Of a stretch of 64,000 bases of DNA, positions 44,598 through 55,850 are shown piece by piece. The notes below the pieces were generated by a model. That model worked only from the letters and a program-made list of their open reading frames with translations, did not search any database and was not told the DNA's origin. The stretch is taken from NCBI GenBank assembly GCA_026400835.1, contig JAPLOA010000109.1:1-64000 (forward strand), written 5' to 3'. Made by a program: the position numbers and the translations under genes. This stretch comes from Planctomycetales bacterium (lineage in GTDB: Bacteria > Planctomycetota > Planctomycetia > Planctomycetales > Planctomycetaceae). Every line of letters begins with the position of its first letter. Position 1 is the first letter of the stretch.

Positions 44598-45977
44598 CTA
44601 TGGCTTTCCAATCGCAAACAGGTGTTGCTCGCCCCTGATATAAATTCGTCCGTTTGCAATGGCGGGGGAGGACCATGTGTATTCGCCCAGTTCATTTCGG
44701 GAGACGACGTTGAGTTTGTCACCTGGCTTGACGACCGACGTGATTCCATCATCTGCGGTGAAGTAGACCAGACCGTTGGCCGTCAACAGTGACGCGCTGT
44801 AGTGCTTGCCGAGGCGATCCTGCCAGAGACGTTTTCCGGTCGCTGTTTCAAAACAATTGACCGTGCCTCGGTCGTCAGCGACAAACAGATAAGGGCCTGT
44901 CAGCACGGGTGACGGCACGTAGCATTTGGCTTCGTCTGATTGCCATCGCACATGGGATGTTGTCACGTCGCCGGAACCATCCGGACTGATGGCCATGACA
45001 TGATGCGTCGGGTAGCCGGCCGTCAGATAAAAGCCTTGTTCGTCGGCGACCATAGACGAAACAAATTGTTCCGTGGGGCCTTCAATCTTCCAGACTTCCT
45101 GCCCGGTTCGTGGATCGAGGCTCACTACCTGTTTGCTGCCGGACATCACCATTTGAGTTCGGCCCGCGATGTCGCGAATGATGGGCGTGCAATAACTGCG
45201 GATCTTGTGTTCTCGTGGAGTCTTCCAGACCGTTTTGCCGTTTGAGCGATCCAGTGCAACGACATATGAGTCACCATCATGATCACCATTGACGATCAGA
45301 AGGTTTTCGAAAATCACCGGCGAGCTGCAGAATCCATGAGCGCTGATGAAGTCACCGATCGTGACATGCCAGAGTTCATCGCCATTGAAGTCAAAAGCGG
45401 CCACGAGGATTTGACCTGGGGTGACGTTTCGTTCGCTACCGACATTGGGGGCAGGAATTTCATGGCCATCAACGGTCAAAAACGAAACATAAACCGTCTT
45501 GCCATCCGTTGCTGGAGTTCCGGAAGCGTAGCTGTTCAGCTGGTGTTTGGTTTCCAGCTTTGATTTGGCCACCATCTTTTGCCACAGCATCTCACCGTTG
45601 GCTTGATCCAGGCATGTCAGAATTCTTTCGCCTGTGGCTTCGTCGCAGCCGCTCAGAAAGATGCGATCATTCCAGATGACTGGTGACGCGTGACCGGTTC
45701 CTCGCAGTTTCGACTTCCAGACGATGTTCTCCCCGGTTTTCCCATCCCAGACGGTTGGTACATCGGTCTCAACGGACGTACCGTCGCCTCGAGGGCCTCG
45801 CCAGCATGGCCAGTTTTCTGCCATGGCGGCGGAAAAAGGCAGTTGACTGATCAACATCAGCAGGAGCAAGCGAAGACGGCCGGACCTGGGAAGGGCAGGG
45901 TGGTGATAGCCAGCATTCGCCTCAGCGGAGTGCTGCTCAGCGATTTCCGGGAAGACACGCGGGAGTTTCGAAGTCAT
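44598..45977 (-). CDS. Exported PQQ-like beta-propeller protein
   Basis: 459 residues with an internal signal-type segment (RLRLLLLMLISQLPFSAAMA); the true start may be a few codons later. Mature repeats: ENWPCWRGPRGDGTSVETDVPTVWD, GENIVWKSKLRGTGHASPVIWNDRIFL, GEMLWQKMV, GKTVWKTPREH, GQEVWKIEGP, GKRLWQDRLG, the blade W-motifs of PQQ-type propellers. It is related in layout to the protein at 33744 but diverged in sequence. Convergent with the sugar isomerase gene (stops 39 bp apart). Confidence 0.9.
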   Translation of the reverse strand: MTSKLPRVFPEIAEQHSAEANAGYHHPALPRSGRLRLLLLMLISQLPFSAAMAENWPCWRGPRGDGTSVETDVPTVWDGKTGENIVWKSKLRGTGHASPVIWNDRIFLSGCDEATGERILTCLDQANGEMLWQKMVAKSKLETKHQLNSYASGTPATDGKTVYVSFLTVDGHEIPAPNVGSERNVTPGQILVAAFDFNGDELWHVTIGDFISAHGFCSSPVIFENLLIVNGDHDGDSYVVALDRSNGKTVWKTPREHKIRSYCTPIIRDIAGRTQMVMSGSKQVVSLDPRTGQEVWKIEGPTEQFVSSMVADEQGFYLTAGYPTHHVMAISPDGSGDVTTSHVRWQSDEAKCYVPSPVLTGPYLFVADDRGTVNCFETATGKRLWQDRLGKHYSASLLTANGLVYFTADDGITSVVKPGDKLNVVSRNELGEYTWSSPAIANGRIYIRGEQHLFAIGKP

Positions 45978-46242
45978 CGCAAGGCAGCTTTCTTTGGCTG
46001 AATTCTAAGACGGGTCTTCGCCCCGGTAGTTTTCGGTCAGTTTAGAGTTCTCTCACAATGGCCGGTAGCGGCAATCGACTCCGGAATCGTTCCGGATCTT
46101 CAGAAACCCGGTTCTCCCTGTGGGTTTGAGGGCAGTCGCAATCGCGAGTGGTTGAAGCGGTTTCGATGTTGTGTTACCGTCCGAGTTGTCGTGAATGAAG
46201 GTTCCAGACGTCCACAAGGTTCAGGAAAAACGAAGAACAGCA

Positions 46243-47418
<1,176 letters not shown>

Positions 47419-47430
47419 TGCACAATTCAG

Positions 47431-47463
47431 AAAGCCCGGTCTTTAAACGACCGGGCTTTTTTT
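47431..47463 (+). terminator. Strong Rho-independent terminator after the isocitrate dehydrogenase gene
   Basis: AAAGCCCGGTC and GACCGGGCTTT pair perfectly (11 bp) around a 7-base loop, followed by seven Ts. It sits 13 bp past the stop codon. Confidence 0.93.
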
Positions 47464-47785
47464 CTGCGCTGACTTTCTGTGTGTAATCAGTTGAAGATTT
47501 GGTTTCGGCTTTTCACGACCAAAGCCACTGTAAGACGATAGGTGAGGGGTCTCTCACCATCTGTCGTAAGGCTTCTGAATTAGCCAGCGTGAAAACTGAA
47601 CGTACGATCACGCAGAGAGCTGAATTTCCATGCAAAGATGCATCCGTTGGTGTTTTCTTAAAGTTTCCACCGGTTTTTTCGAAATAGGACGTCCGTTCAT
47701 CGGAATCCGTTTGTATTCTACTTGTGAACTTCCGATAGATAACAAATTTGTTTTCCATCACTTACGTGCTTGGGGTTGTTTCATC
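47464..47785. other. Intergenic region upstream of the lipoprotein gene
   Basis: No gene supported; open frames that run through it into the lipoprotein lack a signal peptide at their start. It probably carries the promoter for the lipoprotein/DUF1559 transcript. Confidence 0.4.
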
Positions 47786-48262
47786 ATGCGTAGTTTTTTG
47801 GATAGCCGCCATATTCTGCAGATTTCTCAGTATGCAGCGGGTTTTTGTCTATTGGTTTGGGTTATAGGCTGTGGCGAGAGCGGTCCTCCAAAGCCTTCCG
47901 TGTATCCTGTTTCGGGAACGGTTACTGGTGGAAGCGGGGATTTGGCGGGTTGCATTATTACATTCAACCCGACTGACCCAGCCGGAGTTGGTGCAACGGC
48001 GACAATTGGCGCTGGCGGAAAGTTCGTACTGCAGGCGATTGATGGTCGTGAAGGCTGTGGAGTGGGAAGCTACAAAATCACTTTGTCGATGTCTCCGGAT
48101 GCGACGAAAGCGGCGATGATGAAGGCGATGAGTGCCGGTCCCGGCAAAGGTGGGCCGCCGAAGGCGGAGTCGCCCTATCCAGAGAAGTACCAGAAAATGG
48201 ATACATCTGACAAGACAGTGGAAGTCAAAGCTGAGACCAACGTTATCGATGTAGCGCTCTGA
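47786..48262 (+). CDS. Carboxypeptidase-regulatory-like lipoprotein
   Basis: 158 residues from [33 protein letters not shown], a lipoprotein signal with the lipobox VIGC. The mature part has a transthyretin/Ig-like fold: [52 protein letters not shown], then a Lys/Gly/Pro-rich tail. It lies 53 bp before the DUF1559 gene; the pair repeats the module seen at 26-28 kb in the same lipoprotein/DUF1559 association, but with reversed gene order. Likely cell-envelope protein. Confidence 0.85.
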   Translation: MRSFLDSRHILQISQYAAGFCLLVWVIGCGESGPPKPSVYPVSGTVTGGSGDLAGCIITFNPTDPAGVGATATIGAGGKFVLQAIDGREGCGVGSYKITLSMSPDATKAAMMKAMSAGPGKGGPPKAESPYPEKYQKMDTSDKTVEVKAETNVIDVAL

Positions 48263-48315
48263 GAATTCAGGGTTTGTGTTTTTTTGCCTTAATTTGTTTC
48301 AGGGGAGGTCCTACC

Positions 48316-49332
48316 ATGGTGAAGTCCAGACTTCGAAGAGCGTTTACGCTCATTGAGTTGCTGGTTGTGATTGCAATCATTGCAATTTTGATCGCGTTGC
48401 TGTTGCCTGCTGTCCAGCAGGCTCGTGAATCGGCCCGAAGAACTCAGTGCAAGAACAACCTCAAGCAGTTGGGGTTGGCATTGCACAACTATCATGACGT
48501 GTTTGGTAGTTTTGCCGCCAATGAGATTACTGTTGACGCTTCTTTTACTGGTGGTGGTTACAACGTACCGACGGGTCCGACCGGGCTTCCAACTCTTAGC
48601 TGGTTGGCTCGCATCCTTCCTTACATCGAGCAGGCCCCTCTGTATCAGTCGATTGACATGAGCGGGTTTGCAGGTGCCAATGCTTACACTCGTATTCTCG
48701 GCGACGCTGCCGGGAGTGCCACTTCTGCTCCAGCCGCAAATGTTAGGGCTCGTCGGACTGTCGTGAATGCATTTCTTTGCCCCAGCAATCCGCAGCCTAA
48801 GCAGGTTACTGGTGCAGTCCAAGGGTATTCCTGGAACGATAACGTTGACGGGGCTCGAACAGACTACGTGGGGAGCATGGGTTTCGGTCAGGGTGCTCAC
48901 CGAGATTGTCCATTCGCAACTTACGCCGGTCAGCAGTGGAGTGGTCCGCAGGAAGTCAATGTGCCTCCGATTTCCAACAACGATGGTATCTTTGGATGGC
49001 ATGGTTGTGTGACCATTGCCAATATCGTTGATGGGACATCGAACACGGTTGCTGTCGCTGAAGACATGCACTGGGTGGAGAAAGAAAGCCCCGAGAGAGT
49101 CGCTGGTGATGCTCTGTGGATGAGCGGATACGCGATTCATAGCATCAAGATGGCGCCCAACACAGACCCTAACGGTGACTTCCGTTGTGACCAGTGGAGC
49201 AGCATGCACACTGGCGGTTGCCAAGTGACACTTTGCGACGGTTCCGTAAGATTCGTCAGTGAGAATATCGATTGGACGATTCGCCGTGCCGTAGCGACCC
49301 GGGCAAAGGGTGAAGTCGTAGGAGAGTTCTAA
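48316..49332 (+). CDS. DUF1559 prepilin-like protein
   Basis: 338 residues from [18 protein letters not shown], with a strong Shine-Dalgarno (GGGGAGGT) 7 bases upstream. The pilin signal has Ala instead of Gly before [27 protein letters not shown] and [25 protein letters not shown] (H-x9-DG) are the family marks, ending GEVVGEF. The body differs from the two paralogues at 24-28 kb. It ends at a strong terminator at 49383-49419, so it is separate from the CRTAC1 operon downstream. Confidence 0.93.
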   Translation: MVKSRLRRAFTLIELLVVIAIIAILIALLLPAVQQARESARRTQCKNNLKQLGLALHNYHDVFGSFAANEITVDASFTGGGYNVPTGPTGLPTLSWLARILPYIEQAPLYQSIDMSGFAGANAYTRILGDAAGSATSAPAANVRARRTVVNAFLCPSNPQPKQVTGAVQGYSWNDNVDGARTDYVGSMGFGQGAHRDCPFATYAGQQWSGPQEVNVPPISNNDGIFGWHGCVTIANIVDGTSNTVAVAEDMHWVEKESPERVAGDALWMSGYAIHSIKMAPNTDPNGDFRCDQWSSMHTGGCQVTLCDGSVRFVSENIDWTIRRAVATRAKGEVVGEF

Positions 49333-49382
49333 GACTTTTTGGTATTCGATTGTTGCAGGCCTTTGCTGTGACGCGATCATGG

Positions 49383-49419
49383 ATCCCTCGGTTGCGATTT
49401 TCGTGGCCGAGGGATTTTT
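49383..49419 (+). terminator. Rho-independent terminator of the DUF1559 gene
   Basis: ATCCCTCGG and CCGAGGGAT pair perfectly (9 bp) around a 15-base loop and run into five Ts. It isolates the lipoprotein/DUF1559 transcript from the operon beginning at 49589. Confidence 0.88.
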
Positions 49420-49588
49420 CGTTTCAGGTTTTTGAGTTTATTCTGCTTTGCAAGCCGAATGGTCGAGTACACCTCCGCTGATCCGTCGGCAAAAAAAGGT
49501 TTTCCTTGTGAGATGTTGTGTTTTGGCGTACTAGCGTTTGCCATGGTTCTCACCGTTGACCGGCGTGGAAGGATGACCGACGGCTTAC

Positions 49589-51397
49589 ATGAATTCGTTT
49601 CAGCGCAAGGTTCGGAAAGTGACTTCAGCATACGTTTTGACAGTGAGGTGGATCCTGGTCGTTCTTCTGGTGTCTTATTCCTCAGGATGCCAGCCACAAG
49701 TTGCTCAGAAATCGCCCTCGACGACTCAGACCGTTGAAATGAAGCCACAGAAATCTATTGTGGGTCAGGGCATTCCGTTGGAGCGATTGCGAAGGGCTTT
49801 TGAAACGAACGCTGATTCGACCGTTGGAGAGACATTACGCTTTACGCTTCTTTCTAACGACTGTCGGCCGACATTTAACTATGTGAACGGCAGCCGTGGC
49901 CATCGCCTGATGGTTGAGGCGACGGGCGGTGGTTGCGCCTGGCTCGATTTTGATTGTGACGGCGCATGCGACCTCTACCTCGTGCAAGGCGGGGTTCCAG
50001 ATGCGAAACCACCAGGCTCGGAGTTCACGGACAGGATGTGGAGGTGCCGTGAGGGTCGGTTCAGTGATGTAACATCATCGGTTGGTCTCAATGAGAATCG
50101 CTATGGGCAGGGTGTTTCCGCGGGTGACTTTGACAATGATGGTTTTGAAGACATTTTTGTGACTAACATCGGAGGAAATCAGCTTTTCCGGAACCAGGGT
50201 GATGGAACATTGGAACTCGTCGATCATTGGGGGGGCGAGGACAGCCATCTTTGGAGCACAAGCTCGGCCTGGGGTGATATAGATTCGGATGGCGATCTGG
50301 ATCTCTATGTTTGCAACTACGTCGACTTCGACCCGTACGATCCACAGATCTGCCTGAATGAAGCGAAAGAGACGATACAGTGTGGGCCCAATCAGGTGGA
50401 TCCTGTTCCGGATGAAATGTACTTGAACGACGGTGCCGGAGCATTTCATCCATCAGCAGACACACTGGGACTCAGCGGACCAGGCAATCGCGCGCTGGGC
50501 GTTGTCATTGCGGACTTTGTCGGTGACCGTATTCCAGAGATTTATGTAGCCAACGACGCTACGGCAAATTTTTTGTTCCAACGGGGAGCAGATGGTGTGT
50601 ACTTCGACGTTGCCTCAAGACTGGGTTGTGCTCTTGACAGCAATGGTTCGGCGCAAGCCAGCATGGGAGTCGCCCCAGGTGACTTTAATCGTGATGGGTT
50701 GCTGGATTTGTACCTGACCCACTTTGAGGGTGAATGGAACACCTTATATCAGAACCTTGGCGAATTCGGGTTCAGGGATGTGACAGCCGATGTTCAGGCT
50801 GTTCAGCCGACTCTGCCATGGGTTGGGTTTGGTACCGTGATGGAAGACTTTGATCAAAACGGGAATGACGACATCTTTGTTGCTAATGGCCACATTGATG
50901 ACCTCGGACGCAAGCGAGTGCTGGAGATGCCACCTCAGTTAATGAGTTTTGATGGCAGGGTTCTGAGAGACGTCAGTGCTGCATCGGGAGAGTATTTTGC
51001 CACGCGGAAGATTGGCCGGGGATGCAGCCAGGCCGATTTTGATAACGATGGAGACTTCGACCTTGCAGTGATTCATCACAATCGACCGGCCGAAGTGCTG
51101 GTTAATGAGTCGCATCGGGGTCACTGGATATCGATCGACCTGCGGGGGACGATTTCAAATCGCCGGGGCATTGGAAGCAAGGTCATCGTTCGGCAGGGCA
51201 AAGCAACATTGACCCAACAACTCTACGGCGGTGGAAGTTACTGCAGCAGTCGTCAGCCGAGGCTGGTGTTTGGTTTGGGGGAACTGCAGGAGCCTTGTGA
51301 AATAGAGATTCTATGGCCCGGCGGCGCCCGCAGATCTCTGACGAACGTGTCCGTTGATCAGAACATTGTGATCAAAGAAGAACCGCAGCATGAATAG
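49589..51397 (+). CDS. CRTAC1/UnbV-type FG-GAP lipoprotein 1
   Basis: 602 residues. The signal LTVRWILVVLLVSYSSGC ends in a lipobox, so the protein is lipid-anchored outside the cytoplasm. FG-GAP-like calcium-type blades (DFDCDGACDLYLVQGG, DFDNDGFEDIFVTNIGGNQLFRNQGDG, DSDGDLDLYVCNYVDF, DFNRDGLLDLYLTHFEGEWNTLYQN) form a beta-propeller. The C-terminal ASPIC/UnbV domain is SNRRGIGSKVIVRQGKATLTQQLYGGGSYCSSRQPRLVFGLGE...EILWPGG. These proteins are common in planctomycetes and probably bind ligands or polymers. It is the first gene of a five-gene operon; its stop overlaps the next start by 8 nt. Confidence 0.93.
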   Translation: MNSFQRKVRKVTSAYVLTVRWILVVLLVSYSSGCQPQVAQKSPSTTQTVEMKPQKSIVGQGIPLERLRRAFETNADSTVGETLRFTLLSNDCRPTFNYVNGSRGHRLMVEATGGGCAWLDFDCDGACDLYLVQGGVPDAKPPGSEFTDRMWRCREGRFSDVTSSVGLNENRYGQGVSAGDFDNDGFEDIFVTNIGGNQLFRNQGDGTLELVDHWGGEDSHLWSTSSAWGDIDSDGDLDLYVCNYVDFDPYDPQICLNEAKETIQCGPNQVDPVPDEMYLNDGAGAFHPSADTLGLSGPGNRALGVVIADFVGDRIPEIYVANDATANFLFQRGADGVYFDVASRLGCALDSNGSAQASMGVAPGDFNRDGLLDLYLTHFEGEWNTLYQNLGEFGFRDVTADVQAVQPTLPWVGFGTVMEDFDQNGNDDIFVANGHIDDLGRKRVLEMPPQLMSFDGRVLRDVSAASGEYFATRKIGRGCSQADFDNDGDFDLAVIHHNRPAEVLVNESHRGHWISIDLRGTISNRRGIGSKVIVRQGKATLTQQLYGGGSYCSSRQPRLVFGLGELQEPCEIEILWPGGARRSLTNVSVDQNIVIKEEPQHE

Positions 51398-53291
51398 TTG
51401 GCGACATATTTCTTTGGGCAGAGCGAAAGGCATCCCCAAGCCAACAATGATCGTACGCAATGATTTCTCGGGCGGAATGTTGATCGTTTTCCTCTGCCAT
51501 GTCCTGCTGGCTTTCGGCTGCAGTAAAGGAAAGTCCTCCACGCCTGCGGAAGACGAGCCCCAGGAAACCGTTACGGCTAAGCAGGCAGGGGTTCGCATAT
51601 CGAGCGTGTTCTCCAAACTCAGCAGTGGTGACGAGAAATCGAGTCAAACGGGAGAGTCGACGTCTCGGACGATGTCCCACAATTTTGCTTTTCGGGATGT
51701 AACAGCCCGTGTTGGTCTGGACTTTCACTATGACAACGGGGCACGTGGTCAGCAGCTGATGGTCGAAGCGACAGGAGGTGGTTGCGGATGGATCGATTAC
51801 GAACACGATGGGTTCATTGATATCTATTTTCCGCAGGGAGGAGATCCGGCACGCTCTGGTGCGATGGATCAACCGATTGATCGACTCTTTCGCAATAAGC
51901 ACGGGCAGGTCTTTCAGGACGTGACCGAGGCCGCAGGGATTCGGAACCATGATTACGGACAGGGAGTTGCCGTAGGTGACTTCGATAGTGATGGGTTTGA
52001 CGACCTCTTTGTGACAAATGTCGGTCAGAATCAACTCTATCACAATCAGGGGGATGGCTCATTTGAGGTCGTCCCGGCCGAGGCAGGCTTTCAGGAATCA
52101 TTGTGGAGTACCAGCGCGGCATGGGGTGATGTGGACCGGGACGGTGATCTCGATCTGTATGTCTGCAACTATTGCGACTACGACCCGCGGAGACCAATGC
52201 CGTGTGCCGACGAACAGGGAACACCGTCCATTTGTCATCCCAAGGATGTTAATCCGGTTCCCGACCAGTTCTATCGAAATCTCGGAGACGGGCGATTTGA
52301 GGCGTGTGCCAGGTCATTGGGGTTATTCGGACCGGGAAATCGTGGCTTAGGTGTGGTCATCGCCGACTTCAACAACGACCGCTGGCCGGATATTTACGTT
52401 GCCAACGATACGACAGCGAACTTCCTTTTTCTCAGCGAGAACGCCGTGAGTTTTCGAGAAGCGGCTGGTCTGCTGGGATGTGCTGTCAATGCGCAGGGGG
52501 TTGCTCAGGCGAGTATGGGCGTTGGCTGCGGTGATTATGATAACAATGGTTTCCTTGATCTCTATCTGACGCACTTTACAAACGAGTGGAACACGCTCTA
52601 TTCGAATCTCGGTGATAAAGGATTCTATGATACAACGGCAATCGCCGGACTGGTTGTGCCGACGATGAAACGATTGGCGTTCGGAACGATTATGAATGAT
52701 CTGAATCAGGACGGACGCATGGAGTTATTTGTCGCGAACGGACATATCAATCCGCAGGAATCGGGTGGAAGCGGCTATCGCATGACTCCGCAGCTGTTTT
52801 CGTATAACGGTGTCACCTGGGACGATGTCGGAGATTCTGCCGGAGACTATTTCAAGCGTCCGGTTGTGGGACGCGGTATTGGCACCGGCGATTTTGATAA
52901 CGATGGAAAACTGGACCTGTGCGTTGTTCACCATGATTGTCCGATCGTGTTGCTTCAAAATGAATGTCACGAAGGAACCTGGCTTCAAGTTCGGCTGATC
53001 GGTAGGCAATCAGCACGTTCCGCTGTGGGCACTCGGGTCAGCGTGCAGATGGGAAGCGTCACTCAAATGCAGGAGTTAGTGGGGGGGACAAGCTACTGTT
53101 CTGCGGTGCAATCACAGCTTAATTTTGCTTCGGCGGAACCTCTCAAGGTCTGTTCCCTGCGTATCGAGTGGACAAACGGGGAAACCAGTCTCCTGGAAAA
53201 TGTTCCGTTGAATCAGGCAATCGTTGTGACTGAACCATCGCGCCCACAGCAGGCAGCAAAGTGGGCTATTGTCCATGGTGGGGGAGAATGA
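51390..53291 (+). CDS. CRTAC1/UnbV-type FG-GAP lipoprotein 2
   Basis: 633 residues, paralogue of the upstream gene with the same layout: an N-terminal lipobox (LIVFLCHVLLAFGC, with a later ATG at 51447 also possible), a Ser/Glu linker, FG-GAP blades (DYEHDGFIDIYFPQGG, DFDSDGFDDLFVTNVGQNQLYHNQGDG, DRDGDLDLYVCNYCDYD, DYDNNGFLDLYLTHFTNEWNTLYSN) and an ASPIC/UnbV end (RSAVGTRVSVQMGSVTQMQELVGGTSYCSAV...RIEWTNG). The two proteins share motif order throughout, so they arose by tandem duplication. It overlaps the previous gene and is followed directly by the first TPR gene. Confidence 0.93.
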   Translation: MNSWRHISLGRAKGIPKPTMIVRNDFSGGMLIVFLCHVLLAFGCSKGKSSTPAEDEPQETVTAKQAGVRISSVFSKLSSGDEKSSQTGESTSRTMSHNFAFRDVTARVGLDFHYDNGARGQQLMVEATGGGCGWIDYEHDGFIDIYFPQGGDPARSGAMDQPIDRLFRNKHGQVFQDVTEAAGIRNHDYGQGVAVGDFDSDGFDDLFVTNVGQNQLYHNQGDGSFEVVPAEAGFQESLWSTSAAWGDVDRDGDLDLYVCNYCDYDPRRPMPCADEQGTPSICHPKDVNPVPDQFYRNLGDGRFEACARSLGLFGPGNRGLGVVIADFNNDRWPDIYVANDTTANFLFLSENAVSFREAAGLLGCAVNAQGVAQASMGVGCGDYDNNGFLDLYLTHFTNEWNTLYSNLGDKGFYDTTAIAGLVVPTMKRLAFGTIMNDLNQDGRMELFVANGHINPQESGGSGYRMTPQLFSYNGVTWDDVGDSAGDYFKRPVVGRGIGTGDFDNDGKLDLCVVHHDCPIVLLQNECHEGTWLQVRLIGRQSARSAVGTRVSVQMGSVTQMQELVGGTSYCSAVQSQLNFASAEPLKVCSLRIEWTNGETSLLENVPLNQAIVVTEPSRPQQAAKWAIVHGGGE

Positions 53292-53292
53292 G

Positions 53293-54519
53293 ATGTCTCA
53301 ACGTCTGCGAAGCTGCCTGAAAGCCATTTTGCTTCTTGTCGTGGTCATCATTGGGGCTCGACTTTTGCTGTCCGGATGGAATGTGTGGCAGATCCGTTCG
53401 TTGACGGCCGAATGTTCTCGATTGGAACAGACGGGCAGTTGGAGCCGAGTTTTGCGGACAGCTCGCAAGTGGAAAAGCTACGCACCGGAGAGCAGACAGG
53501 CTCGTCAGAAAGGAGCCACCGCTGGTCGAGCGCTTCGTGATGTCAGTGCGGTTAAAGAGTTTCTCGAAGGATATCCGTGCCAGGTTGTTGACGATGTTCC
53601 ATGGCGTTCCATGCTGGCTGATCTGGAGTTCGGACCCCTCAATGATCCGTTTGCGGGTGCTGAGGTGTGCCGAGAAATCCTGAGGGTGCAACCGGACCAT
53701 CGCGATAGTCATCGCAGACTGGTTTTCTTTTATGCAATGACGCAACAGCAAATTGCGATGCACGACCAAATACAGGCGGCTCTGCAGAGCGAGTGTGAGG
53801 TACCGGAGGTTTTCGTCTACAGTTTTCTCGGGCCAGGTTTGCAACTGAGAAACGGGATCCCTACGACAGAGCGATGGCTGACTGCTTTCCCTCAAAGTGA
53901 GCTGCTTCTGGTGGCGCGGGCTCTGCATTTTGCAAGATCTGTTGAAGGTGCCGTTCCGACCAACGATGAGTCTGAAGCGGAAAAAGTTCGGCAGCTGCAG
54001 AGTGAAAGGAGTGAGAAGCTGGAAGAGCTTCTCGTGGCGTTTCCAGAAAATCAGGAGTTACAGGCCTATCATCTCAGCGAATTTATTCAGTCCGGAGATC
54101 TGGTTCGCGCCGGAGAAGTGTTGACACAAGCAACATCTTCTGCCGACCTTGATTTTCGTTTCTGGCACGCTCGAGGCTGGGTCTTTGCGAGGATCAAGGA
54201 GTACGAAGAAGCGGAACGATGTTATCGTCGGGCATTGTCTTTGCATTGTCTGGATTGGCGAACACATTTTCACCTTGCCGAACTTTTGCGTGCGCTAGGT
54301 CGGATGGACGAATCAGTGGTGGTCGGTGAGTTGGCATCGGATGGCCGCAGTCTGGAACGTGAGTTGTTGTTGCAGCCGGATATGTTGTCCGTTTCTCAAG
54401 ACTTGTATGTGCGACTTGCGAAATACTCACAACAATGTGGGGCTGAAAGTTATACAAAGTGTCTGCAGCGATACCTGAACAAATCCGGGGTCTCTCAGAA
54501 GAGCAATGTTGAGAAATAG
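53293..54519 (+). CDS. Membrane-anchored TPR protein 1
   Basis: 408 residues. Start MSQRLRSCLKAILLLVV at 53293 is preferred because GGGGGAGA lies just upstream; an earlier ATG at 53269 overlaps the previous gene. An N-terminal membrane helix (ILLLVVVIIGARLLLSGW) leads to a helical periplasmic domain with TPR units: EVCREILRVQPDHRDSHRRL, FWHARGWVFARIKEYEEAERCYRRALSL, DWRTHFHLAELLRALGRMDES. It is closely paralogous to the next gene. It likely scaffolds a complex with the UnbV proteins or the cytochrome. Confidence 0.88.
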   Translation: MSQRLRSCLKAILLLVVVIIGARLLLSGWNVWQIRSLTAECSRLEQTGSWSRVLRTARKWKSYAPESRQARQKGATAGRALRDVSAVKEFLEGYPCQVVDDVPWRSMLADLEFGPLNDPFAGAEVCREILRVQPDHRDSHRRLVFFYAMTQQQIAMHDQIQAALQSECEVPEVFVYSFLGPGLQLRNGIPTTERWLTAFPQSELLLVARALHFARSVEGAVPTNDESEAEKVRQLQSERSEKLEELLVAFPENQELQAYHLSEFIQSGDLVRAGEVLTQATSSADLDFRFWHARGWVFARIKEYEEAERCYRRALSLHCLDWRTHFHLAELLRALGRMDESVVVGELASDGRSLERELLLQPDMLSVSQDLYVRLAKYSQQCGAESYTKCLQRYLNKSGVSQKSNVEK

Positions 54520-54596
54520 ACCTCGTCGAGTGGATACAGGAATGTTGTCTGAGCCTAATGTTGCCGTCAGGCGTGGGTATTCCAGGGCAGTGATCT

Positions 54597-55850
54597 ATGA
54601 GTGATCAGCAGAGTGATTTTGAACGGCCGCAAACCGAAAACAGCGGGCACAGAATACGAAGTGGCTTTCTGAAACTCCGTCGATACTGGTTTGTTGTTGG
54701 CATGCTGCTTGTGGCGATGGCTTTGTGGGCCGGTTACCATGCAGTGCGGTCGCAAACACAGAAGATGTGCCGCAAAGCTCAGCAGGAGGAACGCTGGGAA
54801 GATCTTGAGACATTGAGTCGAAGGTGGACAGATTGGGAACCGCACGAGGCCGATGCATGGTTGTATCTTGCGGATGCTGTGCAGCACCAGAACCGATTTC
54901 TCGAAGCTGCTGAATACCTTGGCGAAATTCCGGTGACTTCTCCGAAGGCCGCGAAGGCATTTCTGGTTCAAGCTGAACTCCTGTTTGGACCAGCCAACCA
55001 GCCACTTGATGGTGAGGTAGCGTGCAGAAAACTGCTGAAGCTGGAACCTCGGGCCGCGAAGGCGCACGCACTGCTGATTCGCTTCTATGCGTATACATTG
55101 CAGCGAAAAAAGCTGGCGGAACAGTTCAAAGAGGCCATTCGCCTGGGGTTGGAGCCCAAGGATGCCTACATCTACTACCTTCTCACAGACAGCCTGAATA
55201 TGTCGCAGGGGGTCGAGCTGAATACCTTGTGGCTCACAACTTCTCCAGAGGAAGAGGTCTTTCTCGTGGCCCGCGCGCTGCAGTGGCGAGAACAGCATAA
55301 TACACAAGCCGGCGAGACGGCAGATGTTAATGCTGATGCCGTCATGAATGAACGGGAGATGCAGGTTCTGAATCTTTTGGAACGGTTCCCGAATAATGCA
55401 AACCTGCTGGCCGACCAGATAGACGCCGAGATTGTGAAAGGACGACTTAACCGAGTGGTTGAATTGCTGTCTCAGGCTCCGGCTGATGCTGAGACGGATA
55501 ACCGATTCTGGCGATACAAGGGCTGGGTTCACTATGCGAAGCAGGAATTTGGCGAGGCTGAAGAGGCCTATCGTACCGCATTGAAGCTGCATCCAATGGA
55601 TTGGCAGTCCATGAACCGTCTGTTGGAGGTATTGCGTTCTCGACAGGAAACAGCCGAGATCGAACGGATCCAGGCTCTTGTCGCACGAATTCAGGATCTG
55701 CGTACAAGCGTACGTTCCATTGAGACAATCGAAGATTGTCCGTTGGAACTGTTGCGGATTCTCGGACAGGTTGCACGCGATTGCGGAGACAGTCTGGTTG
55801 GAGATGCTTTGAGGCAGCGGTTAGGAAATACTGATGGAGCAAGACCTTGA
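54597..55850 (+). CDS. Membrane-anchored TPR protein 2
   Basis: 417 residues with one N-terminal membrane helix (YWFVVGMLLVAMALWAGYHAV) and a TPR-rich periplasmic domain (EAAEYLGEIPVTSPKAAKAFLV, EVACRKLLKLEPRAAKAHALL, FWRYKGWVHYAKQEFGEAEEAYRTALKLHPMDW). The FWxxxGW...EAExxYRxAL block is shared with the preceding gene, so both come from a duplication. Its last base is the first base of the cytochrome ATG (TGATG) and the whole run is tightly packed, so it is cotranscribed. Confidence 0.9.
   Translation: MSDQQSDFERPQTENSGHRIRSGFLKLRRYWFVVGMLLVAMALWAGYHAVRSQTQKMCRKAQQEERWEDLETLSRRWTDWEPHEADAWLYLADAVQHQNRFLEAAEYLGEIPVTSPKAAKAFLVQAELLFGPANQPLDGEVACRKLLKLEPRAAKAHALLIRFYAYTLQRKKLAEQFKEAIRLGLEPKDAYIYYLLTDSLNMSQGVELNTLWLTTSPEEEVFLVARALQWREQHNTQAGETADVNADAVMNEREMQVLNLLERFPNNANLLADQIDAEIVKGRLNRVVELLSQAPADAETDNRFWRYKGWVHYAKQEFGEAEEAYRTALKLHPMDWQSMNRLLEVLRSRQETAEIERIQALVARIQDLRTSVRSIETIEDCPLELLRILGQVARDCGDSLVGDALRQRLGNTDGARP

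Noticed and set aside
48289-49380. 363-aa minus-strand frame opposite the DUF1559 gene
   Set aside because: Antisense to a gene with a strong Shine-Dalgarno and full family motifs.
54567-55592. 341-aa minus-strand frame opposite the second TPR gene
   Set aside because: Antisense to a TPR protein in a tight plus-strand operon; no independent evidence.
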